64,000 nucleotides of DNA from Sphingobacterium pedocola (GCF_015209965.1 NZ_MU158690.1:310854-374853), one strand, 5' to 3'; numbered from the stretch's first letter, positions 18,450 to 28,199 are shown. Numbers and translations are program-made. Notes: a model not told the origin generated them from the letters alone.

Positions 18450-20942
18450 ATGAAAAATATACATATACTATGGACGATCTGCTTTATTCTGATTACCTTA
18501 TGTACAATAAGCTTCAAAAGTGAAGCTACAGAGATTTATGTAGGACCAAATAGTCAAACTCGTAAACGTGATGGCAGTATCACAGCGCCCTTTGAGACAC
18601 TGGAAGGTGCATTGCGGCAGGTGCGCGAGTGGAGAAGGTTGCAGGATCCAAAAGTAGCACAAGGGGTACAGATCTTGCTGCAAGATGGTGTATATCGTCC
18701 TGCGCAAACGATCCTTCTCCGTCCTGAAGATAGCGGTACAGCGGAGAGCCCTACCCTTATTAAAGGCATTGGAAAAGAAGTGATCTTGTCGGGCGGTGTA
18801 CGGCTTGCCGGTTGGAAAAAGTTTAAACAGAATATCTACGTGGCCGATGCACCGCGTGTAGGCGGAAAGTTTTTCCCGTTTCGACAAATGTGGGTAGGGG
18901 AGAAGAAAGCGGTTAGAGCGGAAAGCCATCATAACTATGAACTGCCCCGGATTTTGAATTGGAACTTTGAGCAGCAGACTGCCACTATTCCGAATGTCTT
19001 TAAAAACTTCCAATTTGAAGAAGGCATGGAGTTCTTTATCCATCAATGGTGGGCCGTCGCGCAACTTCGTATTAAAGATGCCAAGGTAACAAAGGATAGC
19101 ATTGTCTTGGCCTTTCATGAACCAGAAAGCAAGCTCCAAAGCGAACACCCTTGGCCCAAACCATGGCTGTCGGAAGAGTATGGGAATTCCGCATTTCGAT
19201 TAGTCAATGCCATGCAATTTTTAGACCAGCCAGGCGAATGGTTTCTGGACGAAGACACACATAAGATCTATTATTATAAAAGGGCGGAAGAAGACCTGAA
19301 TCAAGTAGAAGCCGTTGTTCCTTACCTCGAGACGATTTTGCAGTTTGCAGGGACGCTAGAACAACCTGTTTCACATATTAGTCTAGAAGGTATTCGGTTT
19401 CAACACACTTCTTGGTTGCGACCTCATACACATGGGCATGTGACCCTTCAAGCGGGCATGTATTTTATAGACGCTTACAAGCTGCAGACCCCAGGTACTC
19501 CAGACAAAAAAGGCCTGGAAAATCAAGCCTGGGTAGGGCGGCCAAAAGCAGCAGTTGCCTTGAAAAATACAGCGCATACTACCTTCATCGGATGTCACTT
19601 CCAACATTTGGCCGCTACAGGCATAGATTATGAAGAGGGTAATTTTGAAGATCAGTTACTCGGGAACGTATTGCAAGACATCGGTGGCAACGCGGTATTA
19701 CTGGGGAAATTTTCGGATGAGCAGTTCGAAGCACATCTACCGTATACGCCTAAAGACGAGCGTATGCTGACTGATGGAGTTATAGTACGTAATAATATAA
19801 TTAATAACGCGACGAACGAAGATTGGGGCGCTGTAGGCATTGGGGCTGGGTTTGTACGTAATATTGATATTTCGAATAATGACCTAAGTGATCTGTCTTA
19901 TACGGGTATTAGCTTAGGTTGGGGCTGGACACCTACGGTGAACAGCATGAAGAACAATAGCGTTCGACGTAACCGAATCAGTCGATACGGTAAGTTTATG
20001 TACGACGTTGCTGGTATTTACACCTTATCTGCCCAACCCGGAACTAAGATTCAAGAAAACCGGATTGATAGCATCTATGTGTCGCCCTATGCTCACATTC
20101 CCGACCATTGGTTTTATCTCTATACCGACGAAGGCTCGGCTTACATGAATGTATCAGATAATTGGTTTCCGGAATATAAAATACTACAAAATGCAAATGG
20201 GCCATCCGTAGAATGGAAGAATAATGGTCCGGATGTTTCGCCTGAAAAAATAGCGAATGCGGGGTTAGAGGCATCGTATCGGCACTTACTGCAGTACAAA
20301 AAGGAAGTTGCGGCGTTAGCAAAGTTTAATGTATATGTTCCTTTTACAAAACCTGTTTTTGTACAGGTGTATGATCCGAATAATCAGATATCCAGCGATG
20401 AGCTGGCTCGATTTGTAACTGGCCAAGGTGGAAACGCCTCGCAGATCTATCATTGGAAGGATTATAGTCTTATTAAAACTGATGACGGGGTCGGCAAAAA
20501 GATAGCCAGTGCATGGGTTGCAAATTATCCGAAGATCGAATTTAAGGTATTCAATGATTTGTTTTACACCTTCGACCGTACACGTTGTGGTGATGCCGGA
20601 GAAGAGAAGGATGTGGATTATGTCTTGTTGACGGCTAAGCTGGTCGATGATGAGAAGAAGCAACAAATGTATTTCGATTATCACGATAAACAGTTTGAGC
20701 AATGGCCAGAAGTAGCCGCCGGATTCTGCAACGCCGGATTTGAAGAGGTGTTGTTATATAGGAAGGACAACCAATTGATGTTGTATATATCCTTTCCAAA
20801 AGGCAGTCGATTTGAGGATATAGATCCGTTGACCATTAAGGACAATCCGAAGGTTGTGGAATGGAATAAGCTGATGGGTGGTTTTCAGGAGGGCATCAAA
20901 GGAACGGCAACAGATGAAACATGGGTTTTTTATAAAAAATAA
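18450..20942 (+). CDS. Beta-helix glycosidase (GH141-like) fused to L-rhamnose mutarotase-like domain
   Basis: This is an 830-residue secreted protein (signal peptide about 1-26). Residues about 27-600 form a right-handed parallel beta-helix enzyme with a pectin-lyase-like N-terminal segment (EIYVGPNSQTRKRDGS, then VILSGGVRLAGWKK) and helix rungs such as NVLQDIGGNAVLL and ISNNDLSDLSYTG. This style fits GH141, the family of the 2-O-methyl-L-fucosidase of rhamnogalacturonan II. Residues about 722-830 look like the RhaM (L-rhamnose mutarotase, PF05336) fold, with DYHDKQFEQWPEV at 743-755 and PKVVEWNKLM near 803, then a closing WVFY. The segment about 610-720 between them is not recognised. GH141 membership is inference. 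Confidence 0.75.
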   Translation: MKNIHILWTICFILITLCTISFKSEATEIYVGPNSQTRKRDGSITAPFETLEGALRQVREWRRLQDPKVAQGVQILLQDGVYRPAQTILLRPEDSGTAESPTLIKGIGKEVILSGGVRLAGWKKFKQNIYVADAPRVGGKFFPFRQMWVGEKKAVRAESHHNYELPRILNWNFEQQTATIPNVFKNFQFEEGMEFFIHQWWAVAQLRIKDAKVTKDSIVLAFHEPESKLQSEHPWPKPWLSEEYGNSAFRLVNAMQFLDQPGEWFLDEDTHKIYYYKRAEEDLNQVEAVVPYLETILQFAGTLEQPVSHISLEGIRFQHTSWLRPHTHGHVTLQAGMYFIDAYKLQTPGTPDKKGLENQAWVGRPKAAVALKNTAHTTFIGCHFQHLAATGIDYEEGNFEDQLLGNVLQDIGGNAVLLGKFSDEQFEAHLPYTPKDERMLTDGVIVRNNIINNATNEDWGAVGIGAGFVRNIDISNNDLSDLSYTGISLGWGWTPTVNSMKNNSVRRNRISRYGKFMYDVAGIYTLSAQPGTKIQENRIDSIYVSPYAHIPDHWFYLYTDEGSAYMNVSDNWFPEYKILQNANGPSVEWKNNGPDVSPEKIANAGLEASYRHLLQYKKEVAALAKFNVYVPFTKPVFVQVYDPNNQISSDELARFVTGQGGNASQIYHWKDYSLIKTDDGVGKKIASAWVANYPKIEFKVFNDLFYTFDRTRCGDAGEEKDVDYVLLTAKLVDDEKKQQMYFDYHDKQFEQWPEVAAGFCNAGFEEVLLYRKDNQLMLYISFPKGSRFEDIDPLTIKDNPKVVEWNKLMGGFQEGIKGTATDETWVFYKK

Positions 20943-20952
20943 ATAAGCAAAA

Positions 20953-22038
20953 GTGAAACAGTTAAGATTAGGTATTCTAGGACTAGGAGAAGGTCGCAGT
21001 ACCATGTCAGCAGCATTGCAAAGTGGGCAGATTGAGTTGGTACAAGTTTGTGATCTGAATGAAGAATTAGGTCGTAAACGGGCAAAAGAATTTGATTTTC
21101 ATGCCTATACAAGCAGTTATAGTGATATGCTCAATAATCCGAATATTGATGCTATTGCCATCTATACACCGGATCACTTGCATGCTGCGCATATTCAGCT
21201 CGCATTGGAACACGACAAACATGTAATCTGTACAAAGCCGTTTATCGATAATCTAGCGGATGCCAATGCGCTGTTAACCCTAGCCGAAAAGAAAGGTAAG
21301 CGTGTGTTTGTAGGACAGAGTTCGCGTTTCTTTGAACCTGTTAAAAAACAACGTCAGGACTTTGAAGCCGGACTTATTGGAGATCTCATTACTATTGAAG
21401 GTTATTACCATGCCGATCACCGTTGGTTTTTAGACAAGCCTTGGTCATTGCAAGCAAAATTCAAATGGTTGTACGGGGGGCTCAGTCATCCGGTAGATTT
21501 TATTCGATGGTATTTGCCGAATATCGAAGAGGTAATGGGGTATGGTATGCTAAGCGCAAACGGTAGAAAAGGAGGCTTGCAGAATCACGACACGATGCAT
21601 TTTATTTTCAAAGCCGAAGATGGCCGTGTGGCTCGAGTGAGTGGAGCCTATACGGGGCCTGTACAACCTGTAACGCGCGACAGCGAAATGAGCTGTATAT
21701 TGCGTGGTACCGAAGGTGCCAGTCAGGCCGATTATATGGATCTGCGTTATGCTATTACTGATAATACCGGAGAAGAGCGTATTTTAACATGGGAACATAA
21801 GCTAAAGCATTATTTCCGTTTTGAAGGCAAAAGCCATCACGCGGGTGAATACCAAAATTATTTGGAGCACTTCAGCCAGGCTATCCAAAATGAGACGGCT
21901 GCTTTTCCGGATATGAAAGAAGGGATTGGTACAATAGCCTTACTGCAGGCCATGGATGAATCATTGACAACCGGCAAACCTGTACGGCCGAAAGACTTGT
22001 TAGCGCGTTTTGGTGTTAACCCAGCAAACGTACGATGA
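20953..22038 (+). CDS. Gfo/Idh/MocA family oxidoreductase
   Basis: This is a 361-residue cytoplasmic protein. It starts with GTG at 20953, 10 bases after the previous stop. The N-terminal Rossmann motif is GILGLGEGRS, followed by the conserved CTKPF (family EKP; Lys near residue 95) and a C-terminal alpha/beta dimer domain with YGGLSHPVDFIRWY, whose His aligns with the usual catalytic His. Family members oxidise sugars, sugar acids or inositols with NAD(P). No signal peptide is present. It overlaps the symporter start by 4 bases (ATGA), so import and oxidation of the same sugar is likely. The sugar itself is not resolved. Confidence 0.88.
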   Translation: MKQLRLGILGLGEGRSTMSAALQSGQIELVQVCDLNEELGRKRAKEFDFHAYTSSYSDMLNNPNIDAIAIYTPDHLHAAHIQLALEHDKHVICTKPFIDNLADANALLTLAEKKGKRVFVGQSSRFFEPVKKQRQDFEAGLIGDLITIEGYYHADHRWFLDKPWSLQAKFKWLYGGLSHPVDFIRWYLPNIEEVMGYGMLSANGRKGGLQNHDTMHFIFKAEDGRVARVSGAYTGPVQPVTRDSEMSCILRGTEGASQADYMDLRYAITDNTGEERILTWEHKLKHYFRFEGKSHHAGEYQNYLEHFSQAIQNETAAFPDMKEGIGTIALLQAMDESLTTGKPVRPKDLLARFGVNPANVR

Positions 22039-23615
22039 ACACCATACTTGAAAAACTAACCATATACGATTATATCATCGTCATCGGTTATCTCGTTGCG
22101 TTGTTGGTTATTGGCCTGCTGTCTTCGCGCAAGAAGGCTGAAGGCGCTGAACACTTTTTAGCCGGTAAATCGTTGAAGTGGTATAGCATCGGATTCAATA
22201 TGTGGGCGACGAATGTGGGACCGTCCATGTTGCTTGCCTTTGCTACGGTAGGTTATACGACAGGTATTGTTGCAATCAACTTTGATTGGTACGCGTTTGT
22301 CTTCCTATTCCTATTGGCTGTTGTATTTGCCCCGCGCTATTTGGCTTCCAATGTAAGGACGTTGCCAGAGTTTATGGGCAATCGCTATGGATCACAAACC
22401 CAAACCATTTTGGCTTGGTACTCATTGGTCAAGATGTTGATTTCTTGGTTGTCTTTGGGGCTATTTGCAGGAGGCTTCCTTGTACGACAGATTCTGGGCA
22501 TTCCCATGTGGCAAAGTGTTATTGTATTGGTGGCCTTAGCGGGTCTATTTGCATATACCGGCGGATTACGGACGGTAGCGAAAATCAATATCTTTCAGAT
22601 GATTTTGTTGATACTGGTGTCGGCCTTATTAACCTTTTTAGGCCTCTCCAAGATTGGAGGAATCAGCGGCTTAATTGATCAAACACCCGGCGGTTATTGG
22701 TCACTGATTCGACCGGCTGATGATCCCGATTACCCTTGGTACGCGATTGCTTTAGGCTACCCAGTTGCTGCGATAGCATTTTTCTGCACGGACCAAGCGA
22801 TGGTACAATCTGTACTCGGAGCGAAGAACCTGGAACAGGGTCAGCTTGGGGTGAACTTCATCGCCTGGCTAAAGATATTGTCGTTGCCTTTGTTTATTCT
22901 TACAGGCATCATTTGTTACATACTTTTCCCGGGGTTGGAAGATCCGGCGCTGGCTTATATGACGATGGTGACAAATTTGTTTCCGACCGGATTGAATGGA
23001 TTGGTCATTGTGGTCTTGATTGCTGTATTGGTTGGAACGATCGGATCGTCGCTTAATTCCCTAAGTACGGTATTTACGATGGATCTCTACCTGAAACATA
23101 TCAACCCCGATGCCGACGGTAAGCAGATTACGCAGGTTGGCCGGTATACGATTATTGTAGGTTGCATGGTGGCCGTTTTGATGGCGATTGCCATTGATCA
23201 GATTAAGGGACTTAATCTCTTTGATGTATTCCAGTCAATTCTGGGTTTTATTGCTCCACCACTCGCTGCTGTGTTCTTATTAGCTGTATTGTGGAAGCGA
23301 ACGAATAAAGCTGCGGTAAACACCCTGCTAACCTTCGGATCGGTACTTAGTCTGGGCGTAGGTATTTGTTATCTTTGGATCTTCCCCAAAGATCAATATG
23401 ATTTTTGGCCTCATTATTTAATGCTCTCTTTTTACCTTTTCGTGGCGCTTGTATGTATTGGCATATTGGTCTCCTTGGCAGTAAGGCCATCTAAGTACGA
23501 ACTAGAACACGTGGATCAGCAGTTCATAACATTAGAAAAGCCATCAAAGAAGGTGAAATGGGCTTGGGGCATTTTATTTGTAGTAATGATCGCGTTATAT
23601 ATTTTGTTTAAATAG
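22035..23615 (+). CDS. Sodium:solute symporter (SSS/SGLT-like)
   Basis: This is a 526-residue inner-membrane protein with about 14 hydrophobic segments, the first at residues 12-29. SGLT-type features are FLAGKSLKWYSIGFNMWATNVGP, typical of the first broken helix, and GTIGSSLNSLSTVFTMDL with small-hydroxyl residues of a sodium site. It is likely a sugar:Na+ symporter that brings a released monosaccharide to the oxidoreductase encoded just upstream, to which it is translationally coupled. It is the last gene of the left + strand block. Confidence 0.92.
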   Translation: MNTILEKLTIYDYIIVIGYLVALLVIGLLSSRKKAEGAEHFLAGKSLKWYSIGFNMWATNVGPSMLLAFATVGYTTGIVAINFDWYAFVFLFLLAVVFAPRYLASNVRTLPEFMGNRYGSQTQTILAWYSLVKMLISWLSLGLFAGGFLVRQILGIPMWQSVIVLVALAGLFAYTGGLRTVAKINIFQMILLILVSALLTFLGLSKIGGISGLIDQTPGGYWSLIRPADDPDYPWYAIALGYPVAAIAFFCTDQAMVQSVLGAKNLEQGQLGVNFIAWLKILSLPLFILTGIICYILFPGLEDPALAYMTMVTNLFPTGLNGLVIVVLIAVLVGTIGSSLNSLSTVFTMDLYLKHINPDADGKQITQVGRYTIIVGCMVAVLMAIAIDQIKGLNLFDVFQSILGFIAPPLAAVFLLAVLWKRTNKAAVNTLLTFGSVLSLGVGICYLWIFPKDQYDFWPHYLMLSFYLFVALVCIGILVSLAVRPSKYELEHVDQQFITLEKPSKKVKWAWGILFVVMIALYILFK

Positions 23616-23680
23616 TTAAAAGCTTAAGGAAACTTGAATAAAAGGGGTGTGTCTAAAAGCAAAACCAAACTGTATAAATT

Positions 23681-23757
23681 GTCATTCTGAGGTTTGTCGA
23701 AGGATCTAAACACTTGATTAATAACATGGTTTTTAGATCCTTCCTGTCGTCAGGAAG
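23681..23757. repeat. Intergenic palindromic element with two hairpins
   Basis: Between the symporter and the regulator lies GTCATTCTGAGG followed by TTGTCGAAGGATCT, a sequence type often dispersed in intergenic DNA of Bacteroidota. An 11-base inverted repeat (AAGGATCTAAA at 23700-23710, TTTAGATCCTT at 23732-23742) is followed by a 7-base hairpin (CTTCCTG at 23740-23746, CAGGAAG at 23751-23757) with a TCGT loop. Only one copy is in this window, so dispersal is not shown here. It could also serve as a terminator for the convergent genes. Confidence 0.5.
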
Positions 23758-23797
23758 ACAAAAAATAGCATTTAACCTTTTTACCACCCTCTTTTTT

Positions 23798-24568
23798 TTA
23801 AGATAAGCCTAGATTGCTTTCAATTTCCGCTTTACAGTGTAGTAACGCCGCTATTATCTTAGCATTAGAAATTTCATCTTCATGTTGTAGTGTGACGAGC
23901 TTGGCGACCGTGAGGCAAGCGATGATACCGGAAGCACCGTTCCCGATTGGAACGGATATATCGATAATACCTTGTGCATAGTGGCTTGGCATCTCAACAT
24001 ATCCTGCTACTTTAATATGCTCTAAATCTTTTTCGAAATTTTCGCGTTGTTTTTTAGACAGCGTTTGATAATAATCATCGGTTTTTAACGCCTGTTCTTT
24101 TGTCGTATTGTCCGAGAAGCTCAACAATGTTTTTCCAGATGCTGTTTGTGTAAGTGCGTATAGATTTCCTTCCTCAATCATAACTGCAATGGGGAGAGGA
24201 CTTTTACTGTAGGCAATAACCATGACCTGGTTATCGTAAATCAAACTCAGATGGCAAGGTTGTTGAATAATCTGCGATACATTTTTCATCTCCTGCAAGG
24301 CCGCATCGCGCAATTTTTCTATATACGAGTGTCGGTGCGAAAGATAATACAGTTTCAGTGTTAACGCGTACTTTCCGGATATACTATCCCGACGAATATA
24401 ACCTCTGGATTCCAATGACGCGAGCATGCGATAGATTTCATTTGGACTTTTTTGCAATCCCTCAGCCACTTCGGCTTGTGATTGGGGAGAGGACTGCAGT
24501 GCTAGAAATTCTAAAATGTCTAGGCCTTTCTCTAGGGCTGGTGCCTTGTACTTTTCCATTATACTCAT
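23798..24568 (-). CDS. IclR-family transcriptional regulator
   Basis: This is a 256-residue regulator. Residues about 8-75 are the winged helix-turn-helix (ALEKGLDILEFLA, then SQAEVAEGLQKSPNEIYRMLASLESRGYI). Residues about 80-250 are the IclR effector domain, with QTASGKTLLSF and the ISVPIGNGASGIIACLTV segment. IclR proteins often sense small acids or sugar-acid intermediates and act on neighbouring operons. It is the only recognisable regulator in the polysaccharide region and is divergent from susC across a 475-base gap. It probably controls the susCD operon, the left block, or both. A second ATG is at codon 4. Confidence 0.92.
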   Translation of the reverse strand: MSIMEKYKAPALEKGLDILEFLALQSSPQSQAEVAEGLQKSPNEIYRMLASLESRGYIRRDSISGKYALTLKLYYLSHRHSYIEKLRDAALQEMKNVSQIIQQPCHLSLIYDNQVMVIAYSKSPLPIAVMIEEGNLYALTQTASGKTLLSFSDNTTKEQALKTDDYYQTLSKKQRENFEKDLEHIKVAGYVEMPSHYAQGIIDISVPIGNGASGIIACLTVAKLVTLQHEDEISNAKIIAALLHCKAEIESNLGLS

Positions 24569-24807
24569 CGATATGGCGAATATAAAGAATTTTGCAGGCT
24601 TCTTCTAACAGTTGAAAATTTTCTCGTTCCTGTAAATGAGGTTGATAAGTGCGATTGGATGATGATGGTGGTATGCTCGGCACGAATAAATATTCGCAGT
24701 TGATAACGTGTGGCGGATTCAAATTCGTGTGCAAAACTATTAGTTCCATATTATATGTATTTATCTCTGTAGTTGTTTTGCTAACTATCTATTTTTTAGC
24801 AAGTTGT

Positions 24808-24831
24808 AATGATTTTGATTTTGTAATCATT
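24808..24831. promoter_or_regulatory. Possible operator palindrome
   Basis: AATGATT at 24808-24814 and AATCATT at 24825-24831 form an inverted repeat with a 10-base spacer, between the divergent IclR gene and susC. It lies about 120 bases upstream of the predicted susC promoter box. A binding site for the IclR protein is a guess from position alone. Confidence 0.25.
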
Positions 24832-24952
24832 TGATAAAAAGAATTTTAATGGCAGTTGCTGCTTCGGCTAAGTTTAAGGGTAATTAGTATTAAATGATAA
24901 GATGTTTGAGTAATTGGATAAATATCTCCAATATTTTTTATGTTTTGGTGTC

Positions 24953-24960
24953 TACTTTTG
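24953..24960 (+). promoter_or_regulatory. Probable susC promoter -7 box
   Basis: TACTTTTG matches the Bacteroidota -7 consensus TAnnTTTG and lies 84 bases before the susC start. No clear TTG -33 box is found at the usual 19-21 base distance, so the call rests on the -7 element and position. Confidence 0.4.
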
Positions 24961-25043
24961 AAAGTTGCACGAGCTTATTTCCTTACTAGGGGGGTGGTGG
25001 TTGAAGATTGTGACGAGGAGTATTACTACAAAAACATTTTTCT

Positions 25044-28000
25044 ATGGTAAAAACATTTAAACAATTGCTGACGTTCTCGCTATTGACGGTTGCTGTTTGC
25101 GTGTCAGGGTGTTCGACTGTGATGGCACAAGGACAGGTCGTAAGCCAACAAACACCTATCAAAATCGGAGGTCAGGTAAATACCGTTGAAGGGAAGGGGA
25201 TACCTGGCGTGACGATAAATTACGAAGATAAACAGGCTGTTACAAACAGCGGTGGACGATTCGCTATTGAACTTACAGCGCCCGGAGCAATTCTTTTTTC
25301 GGCTGTTGGATTCGCTAATAGCACAGTTAATGTATCCCGAGACACCGTGATTACGGTCATATTAGATGGGGGAGACGAAGTGTTGGACGAGGTCGTCGTT
25401 ATTGGATATGGCACGGTGAAACGGCGTGATCTCACTGGAGCGGTATCGTCGGTGAAAGCAGAAGAAATCGCTATGGCGCCTGTAGCGAACCCAATTGAGG
25501 CTTTGCAAGGTCGTGTTGCTGGTTTAGACATTGCACGTACTTCGGGGCGTTCTAATTCGGGTTCGAGTATTTTGTTGCGGGGTAACCGCTCGTTGACGGC
25601 GGGAAGCGAACCGCTTTATATTATTGACGGAATCCCTGGTAATATTACCAACCTGAATCCAAATGATATCGAAAGCGTGGAGGTGTTGAAGGACGCATCA
25701 TCGACCGCGATTTACGGCTCGGCTGGAGCGAATGGCGTATTTATCATAACTACCAAACAAGCTAAAGCTGGACGGGTCTCGGTTAATCTAGATGCTTATG
25801 CCGGTATAAATTCGAACGGACTCTATCCGGCTGCTTTGCAGAAGGATGCTTGGCTACAGTATCTGGAGGATGCTTTTGTATCAACAAATGGCAAGAGCTC
25901 CAAAGATAGAAATGAGCTATTGACGGCTTGGAGCCTAAACCCAGAGCAAATAGGCAGTTATATCGATCAGGGTAAATGGATCAACTGGGTAGATGAGACT
26001 TTACAAACCGGTGTCCAACAAAATTATTTGCTTTCCGTTAACGGTGGTACAGAAAAGACCAAAGGATTTTTCTCGTTAGGGTATAATTCAACAAAGGGAA
26101 TCTACCGTAATGACCAATCAGACTTGTTTACGATGCGTGCGGGTGCTACCAACAAGATTGGTAACTGGTTCGAGGGAGGTATTGTGACAGGATTGACCTG
26201 GAAAAACAACGAAACACGTCCGAGTCGTATGAATAAAACATTCGATATCGCTCCTGTAGGCGATGTATACGATGCCAATGGTAATATTAATGTCTATCCT
26301 ATAGCGGGCATGACTAATCCGAGTTTATTGGCCGATGATATACCGAATACCTTACGAGCAAACACAAAAGATCTTGTGGTAACGGCCAATCCGTATATCG
26401 ATATTGATATTATGGAAGGATTGACTTTTCGTTCTATCTTAGGTGCGACCTTAAGAACTTCTCGCGATGGGGAATTTAATAGCGATCGTACCTACATGAT
26501 GCTGGCAGGTAGTTCGCCACAGGTCCGTAATGCAAGCGTTACCACGAATTTGGGTTACAGCTACGTGTGGGAAAACATTGCCAACTATCAGACAAAATTT
26601 GGCGACGATCATGACCTTTCGGCAACGTTAGTATCGTCTTGGGCGCATAACCAAAACGAAACAGCCTTCGGATACAATCAAGGTTTTTTATATGACGAAT
26701 ATCTGTATTACAGCCTACAAGCTGGAACTGTACCTTCGGTAAGCTCCAGCTACAATACGACTAAACGTATGTCTGTAGCGTCTCGTATTAATTACGGTTA
26801 TAAAGGACGATATCTCTTAACCTTGACCCAACGTACTGATGGTGTTTCGCAGCTAGCGCGCCGTTGGGATACCTTTTTGGCCGCTGCAGGGGCTTGGCGA
26901 ATCAGTGACGAAAGTTTTATGGAAAGCACGAGAGATGTACTCAGTAATTTAAAACTTCGTGTGTCTTACGGCGTGTCGGGAAATTCGAATATCAATGCCT
27001 ATTCAACCCTGACAGAGGTGACGAGTACAGGTTTGGATCAAATCAACTTGGGCGGAGGGGTATTACCCGTTAGTGTATTGACTAATGCGGTGGGTAATCC
27101 TGAGCTGGGCTGGGAAAAATCATATAATTTCAATATCGGACTGGATTTCGGTTTATTCAACAACAGGATAGAAGGTGCCATTGAACTGTATGATACGGAC
27201 ACACGTGATGTATTATACGCGAGAGACTTGCCGTTTACGAGTGGTGGTTTTACACCAAAAAATCCGTATACAATGACGGCAAATATTGCGCGGATGAATA
27301 ACAAAGGTGTTGAGATTACCTTGAATACGAAAAATATCGTTACGGAATCATTCCGGTGGACCTCTACATTAACATACGCATACAATAAGGAGCGCATTCG
27401 CTCGATCGATCTTGGAAGTGGAACATCTGTCAACGATCTTATTTCTTTGGGACTGTTTATGGATCGGCCTAGCAGAACTATTTTTAATTATAAAAAGCTG
27501 GGAATCTGGCAATCGGATGAGGCAAATGATGCTGCGGTATTTGGGTTATTGCCAGGAGATGTGAAGACACAAACAATATTGACTAGGGAAGGTGAAGGTG
27601 TATGGGTAGATTATACGCAAGAGGTGCCTGTAGAATATACGGCCCAAAATCCATATTCAATAGCGCCGGCTGATAGAACAGTGATTGGTCAAGGTGATCC
27701 GCTCTGGAATGCAGGATGGCAAAACTCTTTTTTCTACAAAGGTTTTGATCTAAATATTTTTACCATAGCAAGATGGGGACACCATGTTGAAGCGGACCTG
27801 TTGGGTTACTTCAATTATAGAGCGATCAATATGCCATCGGCATACAATTACTGGACGCCAACAAACCCGACTAATGACTACCCAAGGCCTTATATCAATA
27901 GAACGTCCAATCACTCTAATCCGTTACAAACCTCAGGGTTGAATATTGTCGATGCGTCATTTATTAAAATTAAAAATATTACACTCGGCTATACCCTTCC

Positions 28001-28175
28001 TGAAAATATAGGGAAAAACATCGGACTTTCGAAATGTCGTATTTACGCAACGATGTTTAATCCAGTCATCTTTACCAAAAGTCATCTGCTTAAGGGTATG
28101 GATCCTGAAACAGGTGCTTCGGATGAGTTCCCGTTATATCGTCAAATGGTCTTTGGGGTTAATCTGTCTTTCTAA
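25044..28175 (+). CDS. SusC-like TonB-dependent outer-membrane transporter
   Basis: This is a 1043-residue protein with a signal peptide in about residues 1-28. Residues about 40-115 are a carboxypeptidase-regulatory-like domain (KIGGQVNTVEGKGIPGVTI). The SusC signature DEVVVIGYGTVKRRDLTGAV follows, then the plug domain (GLDIARTSGRSNSGSSILLRG, then the PLYIIDGIPG and VEVLKDASSTAIYGSAGANG segments) and a 22-strand barrel ending in an aromatic residue (GVNLSF). It imports oligosaccharides across the outer membrane with the SusD partner encoded 24 bases downstream. It lacks the extra N-terminal STN domain that would couple it to an anti-sigma factor, consistent with absence of an ECF sigma/FecR pair in the window. 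Confidence 0.96.
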   Translation: MVKTFKQLLTFSLLTVAVCVSGCSTVMAQGQVVSQQTPIKIGGQVNTVEGKGIPGVTINYEDKQAVTNSGGRFAIELTAPGAILFSAVGFANSTVNVSRDTVITVILDGGDEVLDEVVVIGYGTVKRRDLTGAVSSVKAEEIAMAPVANPIEALQGRVAGLDIARTSGRSNSGSSILLRGNRSLTAGSEPLYIIDGIPGNITNLNPNDIESVEVLKDASSTAIYGSAGANGVFIITTKQAKAGRVSVNLDAYAGINSNGLYPAALQKDAWLQYLEDAFVSTNGKSSKDRNELLTAWSLNPEQIGSYIDQGKWINWVDETLQTGVQQNYLLSVNGGTEKTKGFFSLGYNSTKGIYRNDQSDLFTMRAGATNKIGNWFEGGIVTGLTWKNNETRPSRMNKTFDIAPVGDVYDANGNINVYPIAGMTNPSLLADDIPNTLRANTKDLVVTANPYIDIDIMEGLTFRSILGATLRTSRDGEFNSDRTYMMLAGSSPQVRNASVTTNLGYSYVWENIANYQTKFGDDHDLSATLVSSWAHNQNETAFGYNQGFLYDEYLYYSLQAGTVPSVSSSYNTTKRMSVASRINYGYKGRYLLTLTQRTDGVSQLARRWDTFLAAAGAWRISDESFMESTRDVLSNLKLRVSYGVSGNSNINAYSTLTEVTSTGLDQINLGGGVLPVSVLTNAVGNPELGWEKSYNFNIGLDFGLFNNRIEGAIELYDTDTRDVLYARDLPFTSGGFTPKNPYTMTANIARMNNKGVEITLNTKNIVTESFRWTSTLTYAYNKERIRSIDLGSGTSVNDLISLGLFMDRPSRTIFNYKKLGIWQSDEANDAAVFGLLPGDVKTQTILTREGEGVWVDYTQEVPVEYTAQNPYSIAPADRTVIGQGDPLWNAGWQNSFFYKGFDLNIFTIARWGHHVEADLLGYFNYRAINMPSAYNYWTPTNPTNDYPRPYINRTSNHSNPLQTSGLNIVDASFIKIKNITLGYTLPENIGKNIGLSKCRIYATMFNPVIFTKSHLLKGMDPETGASDEFPLYRQMVFGVNLSF

Positions 28176-28199
28176 ATAGATAGAGGTTGTGAAATTTAA

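Larger units (their letters stand above)
24569..25043. other. IclR-susC divergent intergenic region
   Basis: The 475 bases contain no convincing gene. They hold an imperfect AT-rich palindrome (24808-24831) and a TAnnTTTG promoter box (24953-24960) reading toward susC. Short frames are present but have no coding character. This region should hold the promoters of both divergent genes. Confidence 0.6.

Noticed and set aside
18498..19148. 216-codon open frame on the - strand inside the beta-helix enzyme gene
   Set aside because: Fully antisense to a gene with clear domains; its translation is rich in Cys, Phe and Leu with no family pattern.
24649..24834. 61-codon + strand frame in the IclR-susC gap
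   Set aside because: No family pattern, no convincing start, and it spans the region expected to hold promoters and operators.
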